64,000 nucleotides of DNA, from NCBI GenBank assembly GCA_033439795.1, contig JAUTDP010000002.1:5084001-5148000 (forward strand), written 5' to 3'. Of this stretch, positions 1-10,473 are shown piece after piece. This DNA is from Sordaria brevicollis (Eukaryota; Ascomycota; Sordariomycetes; Sordariales; Sordariaceae). Position 1 is the first letter of the stretch, and each line of letters begins with the position of its first letter. The notes under the pieces were generated by a model that worked only from the letters and a program-made list of their open reading frames with translations, ran no database searches and was not told where the DNA came from. Both the position numbers and the translations under genes were made by a program.

Positions 1-2180
1 TTGGACTTGGGCTTGGGCTTGGAGGCGAGCATGGCCGCGTTGGAAAGATCCAACTCGCCGACGGAGGCCTTGACGGCCTTCTTGCTGCTCTTGCGACCTT
101 CTTGAGGAGCCTTGGACCAAGCGCCGGCAACGGAGGCAGCGAGGGAGTTGTCCACAACCTGAGTGGCGGCCGCTTGTTGTGGTGTTACTTGGAGGTTGGA
201 CATGTCGTCTGTGATGTTCTTCTTCTCCTTCTTCTGCTTCTTCTCGGCAGCGGCTTGCTGGCCGGGAAGCGTAAGCTCCTTCTTGCCCATACCGAACTGC
301 CTGCGGCCAATATCCGTCTCTTCGGGACCGTCCGAGTCGTAGTCGGAATCGAGATCCCGGCGAATCTGCGCAATCATCTCCTCGTTCTCTTTCCTCTTCT
401 GGGCCTCGCCGCGCTGCATGAACTTCATCTGCATCAGCGCCGACTCGGGCTCGCCGTCCGCGTAGGCGGCAGCGTGCTCGAGCTGTTGTAGCAACCGCTT
501 CTTGTCATTCTGCTCGTCGCCGGACTCGCCAGAGAAATCGTCAGACCCGCTGTCGTCGGAATCCTCACCCTTCTTGCGTCCCTCAATCCGGCGACGCAAC
601 TCCTCCTTTTGCCTCGCGGCCTCCGTCAAGCCAGCGCGGAAGTTATCATCCCACACGGCGCGACCGGCCTTCTTGCCGAGCTTGGCCCACTTGCTCTCCC
701 TGTGACGAGTACCAACACGCTCGAGAGCTCGCCTCCTGTCGAGAGCTTCGCGCTCCTCCTCTGAGTCGATCTCGCCCGCCTCGACCATGGCATCGTGCAT
801 CTCCTGCTCGTCGTGGAGCAACTCCTTGCGGTGAATGCGGCGGTACGCCTTGGACTTGATCTTCTTGATGCGCTTCTGGCGGGCCTGCTCGCGGGAGAAG
901 AGCTCACGCTCGCGACGCTTTTGGCGGGTGAGTTCTTGCATCTCGGCAGCGGAAAGACCCTTGCGGGCAGCGATCTCCTCGACGTTATCCTGATCCTCCT
1001 TCTTGGGCTTGTTGGTGGGGCCGAGACCGGACTCCTCCATAATGGCGAGAATGGTCTGCTCGAGTTCGGTACCCGCCGTAGCCTTGGTGACGGGCAGAAG
1101 CTCCTGGCTGTCGAGACCAGCATCCTGGGCATTTTGTGCGAGAGGGAAGACAAGGTGGTCGGCGCGGCGGTTGTGCTTGACGGTGTCGATCCAGCGCTCG
1201 AGCGTCTCGGAGGTCTTTTCGTAGGCAGCGGCGCGGAGAATCTTGTCTTGTTGCCTCTTCGCGAGGGGAATGTCGAGCTTCTTGGATTGACCAGGCTTGG
1301 CGGACTTTTCCTCCTTGTTCATGAGCTTGAGAGACTTCTTCATGTGGGGGTCCTGGACGCCAAAGAGGCCGAGATCTGATAGGCTGAGCTTGTTTGTTGG
1401 TTTTGAGCCTGACTCTTCTTCCTCGTCGTCGCCCGCGAATCCGGAGATCATCTTTTGCAGGTTGTCGAGCTTGGAAGGGTCCTCGATATCGTCGTCGCTG
1501 TCTTCGCTTTCGCTTGATTCGCTGTCCGCATCGTCGTCGGATCCTGACCCCTCTTCGCCCTGCTCCTCCTCCTCGTCGCTCTCCTCGAACTGATCCAGTG
1601 CTGTGGCAAGGTCGATAGCGTCGGAACCGAGCGACTCCATATCATCGTCCTCATCTCCCTCCTCCTCTTCCTCGTCGCTGTCGTCTCCACCCTTCTTCGC
1701 CTTCTTGCCCTTCTTTGCGCTGCTCCCGCTGAACGCATATCCATCAAACTTTTCCTCGTCACTCTCGCCAAAGGCCTCATCGGAGTCGAGTTCCGAGTCC
1801 TCGTCATCAGCGCCTACACCAACGTGCCACTCCTCGCCATCGCTCTCCTCAGCACCGTCAGAGAAACCCTCGAAGTCGTCGCTGTTCTTGGCTTTCTTCT
1901 GTGGCCTGGCCTCCTCGAAATCATCCTCGTCTTCGTCTTCGTCGTCCTCATCGTCGTCGTCTCGTGATCTCTTTTGCGGGCGCTCTTCGGGCTCGTCGAG
2001 GTCTCGTGTGCGGACGCCCTTGGCTTTTCTCTGGGGGACTTGCTCGGCGGCAATGGCGAAGGCGTCGAGGACGGTGTTTCTGGATTTCTTGTCGGCGTTT
2101 TGCTTGTTGACTCTGTGCTTGGGACGCCCTCCGCCGGCTTTGGGCATCAGGGACCTGCCGTGGGCTTGACGGCCGGGCAT
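1..2180 (-). CDS. utp14: Utp14-family U3 snoRNP (SSU processome) protein, 3' end off the window
   Basis: A single open frame runs without a stop from the ATG at 2180 to the left edge, giving 726 codons of a larger protein. The N-terminus is basic, followed by long acidic Asp/Glu/Ser tracts (about residues 70-270) and Lys/Arg-rich helical stretches typical of nucleolar assembly factors. The diagnostic Utp14 motif KSKAYRRIHRKE lies around residues 438-450. Utp14 binds U3 snoRNA in the 90S pre-ribosome and activates the helicase Dhr1 in 18S rRNA maturation, so a nucleolar location is expected. The family is usually about 900 residues, so roughly 150-250 C-terminal residues are missing at the edge. 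It is divergent from the mitochondrial ribosomal gene at 2868. The assignment rests on the motif and overall composition. Confidence 0.9.
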   Translation of the reverse strand, partial: MPGRQAHGRSLMPKAGGGRPKHRVNKQNADKKSRNTVLDAFAIAAEQVPQRKAKGVRTRDLDEPEERPQKRSRDDDDEDDEDEDEDDFEEARPQKKAKNSDDFEGFSDGAEESDGEEWHVGVGADDEDSELDSDEAFGESDEEKFDGYAFSGSSAKKGKKAKKGGDDSDEEEEEGDEDDDMESLGSDAIDLATALDQFEESDEEEEQGEEGSGSDDDADSESSESEDSDDDIEDPSKLDNLQKMISGFAGDDEEEESGSKPTNKLSLSDLGLFGVQDPHMKKSLKLMNKEEKSAKPGQSKKLDIPLAKRQQDKILRAAAYEKTSETLERWIDTVKHNRRADHLVFPLAQNAQDAGLDSQELLPVTKATAGTELEQTILAIMEESGLGPTNKPKKEDQDNVEEIAARKGLSAAEMQELTRQKRRERELFSREQARQKRIKKIKSKAYRRIHRKELLHDEQEMHDAMVEAGEIDSEEEREALDRRRALERVGTRHRESKWAKLGKKAGRAVWDDNFRAGLTEAARQKEELRRRIEGRKKGEDSDDSGSDDFSGESGDEQNDKKRLLQQLEHAAAYADGEPESALMQMKFMQRGEAQKRKENEEMIAQIRRDLDSDYDSDGPEETDIGRRQFGMGKKELTLPGQQAAAEKKQKKEKKNITDDMSNLQVTPQQAAATQVVDNSLAASVAGAWSKAPQEGRKSSKKAVKASVGELDLSNAAMLASKPKPKS

Positions 2181-2867
2181 TTTGTGAGATGTGTGGGTGT
2201 TGATTGAATGTGAATTGGAAATAATTGTTCAGTCGAATTCGAGGTCGATACAAGCAAAAGTGGGTGGTGAAGTTGTCGAGTGGTTGGATGGACAGATGCA
2301 AATGTCCAACTTTTGCCTGCACGGGTCCTGAAGATTCAGTTGAAAATGGTCCCCTTCAACAATGGAATGTCCGTTTCAACAGCCAGTGGACAAGCTCCCC
2401 CGAAACTTTTTCTGCCGGTTCCTGTAATCGATAATTTTTGGGCGGTGAGGGTCCCAAACCCACCCATTTTGCGGGGCCGCGGCAGGCTACAAGGGTACCT
2501 GTACCTGACAGCCGCATTTCATTGGCCGAATGGAGCTCCAAAACTCTTGACAAGGCTCCACCTCGACCCGGCGCGGGCCCGGGACTTTCGATGCCCATTT
2601 CTCGAATTCCAGCCCCGTCGCCGTCCGTCGCCGTCCGTGGTCCCAGTGCCAGTACCAGTCCGAGTTCCGTGTCCCCCGTTGTCGCGTGCGCCGGATCTTC
2701 AATCTCCTTTGTAGCGGATCCCCCCGTCTTCCGTCTCACTTTTGATTGCGCCGCGCCGAGCTTCTCCCCCCTCACCACCACCGAGGACTATCTATCACCA
2801 CCTCCGACCACCGACAACAACAACCTTTCCTCGTCGCCGCGCAAAGCGCATAACACTATAGCCCACC
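2181..2867. promoter_or_regulatory. bidirectional intergenic region between utp14 and mrpl27
   Basis: These 687 bases separate the divergent starts of utp14 and the mL41 gene, two ribosome-related genes, so the region probably holds both promoters. The part next to mrpl27 is CT/CA-rich, as is common in Neurospora-type 5' leaders. No TATA box or known binding site was recognised. Confidence 0.5.
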
Positions 2868-3342
2868 ATGCAGCCCACCCGTGTTCTCCAGGGCCTGAGG
2901 TACCGCAAGTTGCGCCTCACCACCAAGGATACCAACAAGGGTTTCTACAAGGGTAACCGCACCGGTTCCATGGGTACGCACACCACCTACGGTACCTACA
3001 AGATCGACTGGGCCAAGGTTCGCACCTATGTGTGCCCGAATCTGTCTGGTTTCAAGGTGGGTTATGTCTTCTGTTGAGGCTTGGGGAGGTGCTGGAATGA
3101 AGGGATAAGTGGTTTGGTTGGAGGTCCGGCCGTGATGGGGTGTAGGAGGGACAGAGAAGGGCACGAGAAGCAGGGAAATGAAGTCAAGGACCATGCTAAC
3201 ACAAAGGAAACAACAACAGCTCACCCCCTTCGTCTCCCGCCAAGTCAACGTCGTCCACGACCAGTTCCCCGGTGACAAGCTCGGCCCCAGGAACCCCCAC
3301 ACTTACCTTGCGCGCTGGAAGTCTGAGAACGGCCTCGACTAA
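2868..3342 (+). CDS. mrpl27: mitochondrial large-subunit ribosomal protein mL41 (Mrpl27)
   Basis: Two exons, 2868-3056 and 3220-3342, give 103 residues. The intron has donor GTGGGT, a CTAAC branch site at 3196-3200 and a CAG acceptor, and the joint keeps frame at a codon boundary. The N-terminus MQPTRVLQGLRYRKLRLTTK and the following Gly/Tyr-rich stretch (GNRTGSMGTHTTYGTYKID) match the fungal Mrpl27/mL41 family, a component of the mitochondrial 54S ribosomal subunit. The basic N-terminus would serve for mitochondrial import. Length is typical for filamentous fungi and shorter than the yeast protein. A second ATG is not needed because the first one has a good CACC context. Confidence 0.92.
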
Positions 3343-4806
3343 ACGACTCATTTCCCGATATTACGGATATAAGAGACGAACGAGGGCCGAGAAGGATTGC
3401 GGAAGAGGCATGAGGAGACTGGAGAGCGAGAAGACTAAGAGACATGGAGCGAGGCTCACATACTCAGTTTACCACGACGGAATATACCCCCATTTTTGCA
3501 TACAACCTACCGGGACGAAACTGAGGAAGGAACCTATTTGATGCGCCAAATCGACTGTTCTAGATGTCATTCCCTATATGAGAGCACCGACCCAGACTGG
3601 AAACGAGGGTATCATGCCCGGGCTACGGTGGGGATTCGCTCAGGACTCGACCATGTGAGCGGACTGACAGATCCAGTGCATCCGCGGCCTTGTATAACAC
3701 CATTACATACTCACTGTACATTACACGATCTATGACAAACACAAAAGTCAATGACCCCCTTTTCCCCGAGACCCATGCTGGTGTGCTGGCAGTTCTAGGT
3801 CTGTGCCAACGCTGACCACCACTGCACCCCAAATTTACAATGGTTCGCAATAGAGGCGGGATCTTGAACAAACTCACATCATTAACGATCTTGATTGTTG
3901 TTTGACTTGTATCTGAACGACCAAACGCGACGGAGGCGAGAGAGGTACCTGCCTATGTAGGGTCAGGTAGGGTAAGCGAAGTCGGCTTGGGTGATCCTTG
4001 GTTGGGAAAGACCCTACCAACGGTGAAGTGATGAGTGGTGATCATATGCCTTCTTGTATGCCATGGAAGGAAGGCGCGATGGTAAGAAGAGGGGTAGCGA
4101 ATTAGTACGTCCCGGCCACCATCTTCGAGTCTTCCGTCTCGCACAAATTTCTTTCTCTTCATCTTTCTCCTTCGTCCTTTTCTGATTCGTCTTCGAAACA
4201 GGAACACCTCAGCTTCTTTCTATCCCCTGTGGCCAGGTCCATATTCGAACATTGAAGTTATTTTCCATCATCCTCGCCATGAATGGACGACTTCGACTTA
4301 CCCATCCGCTGTTCGCTGTCGTCAATCGACACTTTCCCTGCTGCTGCCCTTTGATGAAGTCGATGTCGCCAGTTTTTCGGGAAGAAATGTCTCCCGGATT
4401 ATTTCCCCGGGTTCCTGGAGCTTGATGAAACAGGAGAGCAATGGTTGATCCCCTCCTGTGTTCATCATGTTCGCTACTGGGTATGTACGTTGTTCCACAC
4501 TTTCATTGCTTCACCCACATGCAAGTATCCTACTTTCACGGGGTTACATTCTAGTATTGAAAGCGCTAAGCAAGTTGGGCAGTGCATACAATATCGTTCC
4601 CAGCCTCCCATTGCTACCCAATGGCTGAACACTCCTTCCCCGCCTCGTCGACATGTTTCCCATGAACATCGAACATTCGAAATTTATCGCCACCCTACCC
4701 ACCTAAGAGTCGATATCCTCAACCCATCCGAGAGGGATTGATCCATCTGCTTTCGACCTCGGCGACGACAAGGTCGTCTCATCACGTCGCCGCGGCCCGG
4801 CCGACA
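3343..4806. other. intergenic, no gene recognised
   Basis: The 3' flank of mrpl27 and the 5' flank of the HET gene. Short open frames occur here but lack recognisable domains or splice support. CT-rich leader-like sequence occurs just before 4807. Confidence 0.5.
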
Positions 4807-7134
4807 ATGGCCTCCTCCGACGAACAACCCGTTCCGTCCCGCTACGCCTCCAGGGAACTTAACAAGCTATGCGATCGATGTCAAGAGTTCTTTCCTACCG
4901 AGGGGCCGTGGTTTTGGGATCAGGAAGGCACGACTCAATGGACGCTGCCTATCCTCATCATCCGCGACCTCCATGAGAAAGCAGAGGCTGGTTGCCACTT
5001 GTGCCGAGTCTTCCTGGATTCTCTGCTTCCGCTAGACATTATTCTCGAGAACCGCCATGGATTTCAGGCGTGGTATGATTGCAACAAGGGTACTCGCATA
5101 AAACGCCACATACAAAAGGCGCACTGCCGACGGACTGAACAGTTCATTTGTTTTCAAGTAACTCTGTCTCATAAGAAATATCCCTATGGATGGTGGAGTA
5201 ATGCCGTCTTACTGCTTCAGTCCGTCCGGCCTCTCAACATCGAGGAAGACAGTGATAGATCAACTTGGACTGCCGATCTCCATACACCAGAGTTCTACTT
5301 TGGTCCTTCACCGCGCGACACCACTCTCACGATAGTCCAGTCTGGGTCAGCCACCAACCTAACCACATCTTCCTTCGCGCAAGTGCGGAAATGGCTGACA
5401 AAATGCATTAACTGCCACAAGGAATGCTCTACTTCGAATGTACCATCGAACTGGATATACGACTACCAGCGCAAAGTTCGCTTTGTGGATGTTGGGACAG
5501 AGGAGTTCCCCGACTCCAGATTGATTGAGGCAGAGTCCCTTACCAATATAACGGGTGGGATCCAATATGTCACTCTCAGCTACCGTTGGACTGCGGAAAC
5601 AGAAGTTACCAGCTTGAAGAGGTCCAACAAAATCAGTTATCAGGCTTCGATTCCTACCGACAAGTTGCCTCGTGTTTACCGAGATGCCACTACGGTTGCC
5701 CGTGCACTTGGCATACGTTATCTCTGGATCGATTCTCTCTGCATAATCCAAGACTCATTGGAGGACTGGGACGAACAGTCATCTATGATGGACCAGATTT
5801 ACAGTTATGGGGTTCTCAATCTATCGGCCATATTTTCTGATCGCGCAATCGGGTTACAGATCAAAAGAGACCCATTAGCCGTGTCACCATGCGTCTTATC
5901 CCGTCGCCTTTCGACAAACTCTGAAAATGGCGATGCGTTATACGAGCACTGGGCCTGTTTTGAAGCTGACGGCATAAACAGCTTCGTCGACCTTGCACCC
6001 TTGTTCCAAAGAGCCTGGTGTCATCAAGAGAGGATCCTTCCCATGAGGAATCTGTATTTCGGCGAGCAGCTTATTTGGCAGTGTAGAAGGACTATGGCGA
6101 ACGAGAGTTTTCCGTCTAGTATATGTCGTTGGCAATCATACAGGCCATCACGGACATATGAGTATGCGCAAAGGCAGCACACCTCCGTTGCAAAGTTCTC
6201 CTTGACTGTTCCTCATGCAGCCGCAACAGACTTGAGCAACGAATGGCAAATGATAAATTTGAACCAACGATGGGAAGAACTGGTCCATCTCTATTCTAAC
6301 GCAGAGCTCACCAAGCAAACGGACAGACTGGTCGCACTTAGGGGCATCCTCAATCGCATAGCTGGGTTGTACAAAGAAACGGAGCCTGACTGGTGCATTG
6401 CTGGACTTTGGAAGAGGTGTCTGGTCAAACAACTCCTCTGGCGACGGAGTGGTAAAATCTGTGCCAGCGACTCTCGAAAGATCGCTCACTCGAAGGAGGT
6501 TTTGGCAGTTTTTCCATCTTGGTCCTGGGCGTCATGTGCTACCGCGATCACATACGAAGACACGTCCTCGGATGTCGCCCCTTCCAACACTGAGGACATG
6601 ATCCAGATGACGTCCATACAAGCTGATCAGCCACTTGGTCCGGATGCTAGCTATACCGCCTTTGAGACATCCTCTCGGATAGTTTTGCATGGCCTAATAA
6701 TCGAAAAGTTCAACTCTGAGGACATCAGTCAGAAATGGGATACCAACCGTTCCTTCGTTAACTTGCAAGTGGAAATATTCTGTACCGAAAAGCGAAGTTT
6801 CACTTCGAAAATAGATATCTGGTTCGACCGGCCAAAGCCTGAATCTCTCAAGCATCAGGCTTTGAGAATTCTTCCCATACGACGATACCCTTTTATGGTC
6901 TCAAAGGGTCTTGCGCAATGGTATGGGCTTTTGCTGGAGTCACTTGGCTTTCGGGAGGGAATTCCAACTTATCGTCGTATGGGTCTGATCTTTGAACAGA
7001 CCGAGGCAGAAAAGATTGATTCATTAATGTTGGGCCGCACCGAATACTTCGCAGGAATCGCAGGTGGTACAGATGGAGTTGGTGCGGAAGTGGAAAAGGA
7101 GGGAATCAACTGGATGCTTTTGCAGCTGGTGTGA
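4807..7134 (+). CDS. HET-domain (heterokaryon incompatibility) protein
   Basis: An intronless frame of 775 residues from the ATG at 4807, which sits in a good CAATGG context; the frame is open a little further upstream but only from a TTG. Two CxxC pairs (C22/C25 and C63/C66) precede the HET domain, as is usual in this family. The HET domain starts with YVTLSYRW (about 254) and continues through LPRVYRDA and LGIRYLWIDSLCIIQD (about 302-316), to roughly residue 400. The C-terminal half has no recognised domain. HET proteins mediate allorecognition and programmed cell death on hyphal fusion, but most genomic copies are uncharacterised, so an actual incompatibility role is inference. No partner gene of a two-gene het locus is visible next to it. 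Confidence 0.92.
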   Translation: MASSDEQPVPSRYASRELNKLCDRCQEFFPTEGPWFWDQEGTTQWTLPILIIRDLHEKAEAGCHLCRVFLDSLLPLDIILENRHGFQAWYDCNKGTRIKRHIQKAHCRRTEQFICFQVTLSHKKYPYGWWSNAVLLLQSVRPLNIEEDSDRSTWTADLHTPEFYFGPSPRDTTLTIVQSGSATNLTTSSFAQVRKWLTKCINCHKECSTSNVPSNWIYDYQRKVRFVDVGTEEFPDSRLIEAESLTNITGGIQYVTLSYRWTAETEVTSLKRSNKISYQASIPTDKLPRVYRDATTVARALGIRYLWIDSLCIIQDSLEDWDEQSSMMDQIYSYGVLNLSAIFSDRAIGLQIKRDPLAVSPCVLSRRLSTNSENGDALYEHWACFEADGINSFVDLAPLFQRAWCHQERILPMRNLYFGEQLIWQCRRTMANESFPSSICRWQSYRPSRTYEYAQRQHTSVAKFSLTVPHAAATDLSNEWQMINLNQRWEELVHLYSNAELTKQTDRLVALRGILNRIAGLYKETEPDWCIAGLWKRCLVKQLLWRRSGKICASDSRKIAHSKEVLAVFPSWSWASCATAITYEDTSSDVAPSNTEDMIQMTSIQADQPLGPDASYTAFETSSRIVLHGLIIEKFNSEDISQKWDTNRSFVNLQVEIFCTEKRSFTSKIDIWFDRPKPESLKHQALRILPIRRYPFMVSKGLAQWYGLLLESLGFREGIPTYRRMGLIFEQTEAEKIDSLMLGRTEYFAGIAGGTDGVGAEVEKEGINWMLLQLV

Positions 7135-8411
7135 TCATGTTGACTGTCTTCGATTGAGGTGAGTGGGAGGGCATACATATCTGGGGCACCTATTTTCAAC
7201 TTCATCTTGGGAGGAATCGTGTTTTACGTACGTTACCGAGGGAGGAGGACCGTCAGTATTTATCAATTTCGGCTGTTTGTTTTTTCTGCATTTCTCTCTG
7301 ATTCGTTCTTCTTTTCTTCGAGGTGTCTCTTTACGATCCTTATCGTTACAAGCGGCTCATGCTCAATCGCCGTTCTTATACGTTCGTCTTATCGTGGAGA
7401 TGAGGCAATCTTACGCGCGAGTAGGCAAGTGATGGATCTCTTCATCCAAGTATCTCTAGTTGGGACTCATGATCGGAGGCCTCTACCAAGTCTCAACCAT
7501 GTCTCGCATCTGAAAGCCAACAGGTGGACACACATGATTCTCGTCCAAGACTCGATCATAGCAGGCCTAATATGACATCGATGCAGATGTCGTTCAAGGA
7601 TTGGGGACAGCCAAACGACTGGTTTCTGTCAGATGTTGCATCAACCCAATCGTTTTGTCAATCTGATATTGAGGTGACTGAGTAGTCAGGGGGTAAACGG
7701 GCTTGAAACATAAACCTCGATTCCACACACCAACCAACTTCCAACGCCAACATCGAAACACTCAACAATAACCACCTGGCTGGATAACAATGAACTGTTG
7801 AGAACGGATGAACCCCATTCGTTCATCTTATTATTCTTCACTTCAAACAATGGCGACCCCTGAAACAACGGTAAATGATCCTGGTTGGGAGTAGGGGTTG
7901 GGGCCGTTGGGCGCGGGTGTTAGCGAGATTGGTTTGCTTGATGTCGATCATCTCATTCCACCAAATAACTTCAATAATCTCCTTGAATAAATAGGGGGAG
8001 CTCCCTCCTAAGGATCGAAGGTTTGGAATCTTCGTTCTGTTTCTGCTTTTGTTTTGTCAAAGTTGCACAGACTTGTTTCTGTTGCTTCGAGAAGACAATA
8101 GGAGTTTGAGGTCGGTTACCTCGAAGTTTCAGACTTCATTCACCTCGGTGAAGCCGACACCAACTCGAGATCTGAACAACGATAAATATCGCGGTACGGA
8201 CTTTGAATGATCGAACTTTGACGGGAGAAGAGCTAACGAGGTTGGTAGGTTCACTTCGGTTTTAAAGCCGTGGGTTTAGCTCACCCGAGTCACTCTTTTC
8301 AGCACCAACTGTAGTTCTTTTCATCAGCAAGTCACTCTTTCATCAACACCAACCCAACCAAGTCACTCATTTCTCAACTTGGTGGTCATCACCACCCATC
8401 AGCCGACCAAA
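7135..8411. other. intergenic, no gene recognised
   Basis: The 3' flank of the HET gene and the 5' flank of the PI-PLC-like gene. The last ~150 bases are CA/CT-rich and repeat phrases of the CAAGTCACTC / CACCAAC type, consistent with a transcribed leader. Nothing else is recognised. Confidence 0.45.
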
Positions 8412-10373
8412 ATGCGCCTCCTCAACCCTTTTCTTACGGCCTTGGCCCTCACAGCCAACAACGCCCAAGCCGCCCCCCTTTTCGATTCCCTAACCACCTT
8501 CTTCTCCCACCTCACCTCGCTCCCTCCCTCCTCTCAACCCGGCCACCTGGACCTCACCACCCCCAGCACCGACCCCACCGGTCTCAGCACCCTCTCTTCT
8601 CTCGGATCCTCAGCCAAATCCGTCCTCTCCAAGTCTCAAGCCTACCTATTGGTCATCAACGCCTCGCCCTTTCTTTTACGCAAACAAGGCGGTCACTCCT
8701 ACCAGATGCCTTCCTGGGATGGTGCCTTCCCAAACGAGATACAGCCCGGAGAAAGTGTAAGAGTGAAGGTAGAGGCCAAGGGACAGGGTGATGATGCCGG
8801 TGAAATGGCCTACACCTTGGTGCAGGAAGGGTTGGATGTAATAACAGAGGGAGTAGGCTTATCATGGGGCGACATCGAGTTCCAGTACCGCGGGCGCGAC
8901 GGTCCCAAGTTGCAGGTTCAGTTCAAGACGCTGGCGGCGGTGGGAGCGCCGGTGGGGAGTGTAAAAGTGTTGGAGTGGCACCAGGGGAATAACGTGCCGT
9001 TTGTTTTATCTGCTGCTCCCTCTGCGGGAAACCTTTCGGCGGGGGTGACGAGTATGGCGCTTAAGACATTTGATTCTGCTAAGCAACTTGTGGCGAGCCC
9101 GGGACTGTCGACTGCCGGGTGGATGAGGCAAGGATATGAACGGATGCATTGTCTCCAGCTCAGAGAGATGGCCTTGCCCGGGACGCATAATAGTGGGATG
9201 TCCCTTCTCACCGGCGGTACACCCCTTGTCCGAGCCCGTCCGGAATCTGTTCAGTGTCACGCTAGCCACATGACAGTCGGCAAGCAGCTTGAGGCCGGGG
9301 CCAGATGGTTCGACATCCGCCCCGTGATTTCCAAGGGGAAATGGGCGACGGGACACTACACCTTCTTCAACGGCATCCCCCTTCCCTCAGGCCTCGACAA
9401 AGTCCCCGGCCTCGGTGACCTAGCGAAGGAAATCGGCAAAATCGGCGGAGGCGACGATCAAAAACTGATGGACGGCTGGCAAGGAGGCAACGGGCAGATG
9501 ATTGCCGACATCATCACGGAGCTCAACGACTTCACTTCGAAAAACCCCGGCGAGCTGGTGGTTGTCAACCTCGGGCACGGGCTAGACACGGATCACTTCG
9601 AGGGAAAAAACGAGACGCAGGCTCGGCTGTCGCAGGAGCAGTGGGAGGGGTTGATGACGGAGTTGTTGCGAGTTAAAAACCGGGCTACGCACATTGGCGA
9701 GAATATCGATTTGTCGCAGCAACATTTGTTTAACCTCCTCCCGCCTCTGGATCCCTCGCAACCCAATGGGCCTAACCGACGATCAACGGTGCTGTTAGTC
9801 GTAGACGACAAAACGCCTGATAACAAATTCGTTAGCGTCGACAAGTTCAAACACGAGGGCTTCTTTTATCGGGGCCAACTGGCGGTGTTTGACAGTTACG
9901 CTAACACCAATAAGCTGAATGACATGATCAACGACCAGTTCGGCAAGATGGAGCGTCATCGCACGAGCGCGGACGATGGCATGTTTTTGCTGAGCTGGAC
10001 GTTGACGCAGCCGGTGGATAAGATGATTACGGGGACGATTGTCAGGTATGCGGAGGAGGCGAATAGGGCGCTGGGAGAGAAGCTGTGGGCGAGGGGGAAG
10101 ATGACGAGGGGGAGGTTTCCGAATGTGGTTAGTGTTGATGCGTTTGAGGATGATGGGGAGGTGCTGGGGGTGGTGGCGGGGATTAATTGGTGGTTGGCGA
10201 GGGAGTGTCCTGTTTTGGGGGGTGATGGGTGGTGGGTGAAAGGGGGAAAGGGCGGGGGATGGAAAGGGGAAAGGGGGGGGGGGGGGGGGGGAGGCAAATG
10301 TAGAGGTAATTTGACACAGAACCGTGATGTGGAAAGGAAGGATACGAGATATGTAATGCAGATGATTCTTTAG
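8412..10373 (+). CDS. secreted PI-PLC-like (PLC-X TIM-barrel) phosphodiesterase family protein
   Basis: A frame of 653 residues from the ATG at 8412 (context CCAAAATGCG). A signal peptide is evident (MRLLNPFLTALALTANNAQA). An N-terminal region (about 75-170) looks like a beta-sandwich. A PI-PLC-X-type barrel follows: LPGTHNSGMS with the first catalytic His near residue 258, WFDIRP, and a second His in GHYTFF near 315, then the ELVVVNLGH strand. Enzymes of this class cleave phosphoinositide or GPI-type phosphodiesters; the secreted fungal members are mostly uncharacterised, so the substrate is unknown. Near the 3' end the frame crosses a 19-G homopolymer (10273-10291), so the last ~30 residues depend on the exact number of Gs and are uncertain. 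Confidence 0.8.
   Translation: MRLLNPFLTALALTANNAQAAPLFDSLTTFFSHLTSLPPSSQPGHLDLTTPSTDPTGLSTLSSLGSSAKSVLSKSQAYLLVINASPFLLRKQGGHSYQMPSWDGAFPNEIQPGESVRVKVEAKGQGDDAGEMAYTLVQEGLDVITEGVGLSWGDIEFQYRGRDGPKLQVQFKTLAAVGAPVGSVKVLEWHQGNNVPFVLSAAPSAGNLSAGVTSMALKTFDSAKQLVASPGLSTAGWMRQGYERMHCLQLREMALPGTHNSGMSLLTGGTPLVRARPESVQCHASHMTVGKQLEAGARWFDIRPVISKGKWATGHYTFFNGIPLPSGLDKVPGLGDLAKEIGKIGGGDDQKLMDGWQGGNGQMIADIITELNDFTSKNPGELVVVNLGHGLDTDHFEGKNETQARLSQEQWEGLMTELLRVKNRATHIGENIDLSQQHLFNLLPPLDPSQPNGPNRRSTVLLVVDDKTPDNKFVSVDKFKHEGFFYRGQLAVFDSYANTNKLNDMINDQFGKMERHRTSADDGMFLLSWTLTQPVDKMITGTIVRYAEEANRALGEKLWARGKMTRGRFPNVVSVDAFEDDGEVLGVVAGINWWLARECPVLGGDGWWVKGGKGGGWKGERGGGGGGGKCRGNLTQNRDVERKDTRYVMQMIL
10273..10291 (+). 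repeat. 19-G homopolymer inside coding sequence
   Basis: An uninterrupted run of 19 G residues near the 3' end of the PI-PLC-like gene, preceded by other G-rich codons. Any slip changes the C-terminal reading frame. Confidence 0.9.
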
Positions 10374-10473
10374 TTACCAATATACTTGCATACAATGCTT
10401 TGACTAACGGACATGCTCCCAGCTTAAAGTTCAACTTGCCTTCCTAAAACCATCTTCCATATTAGTTCCTTCA

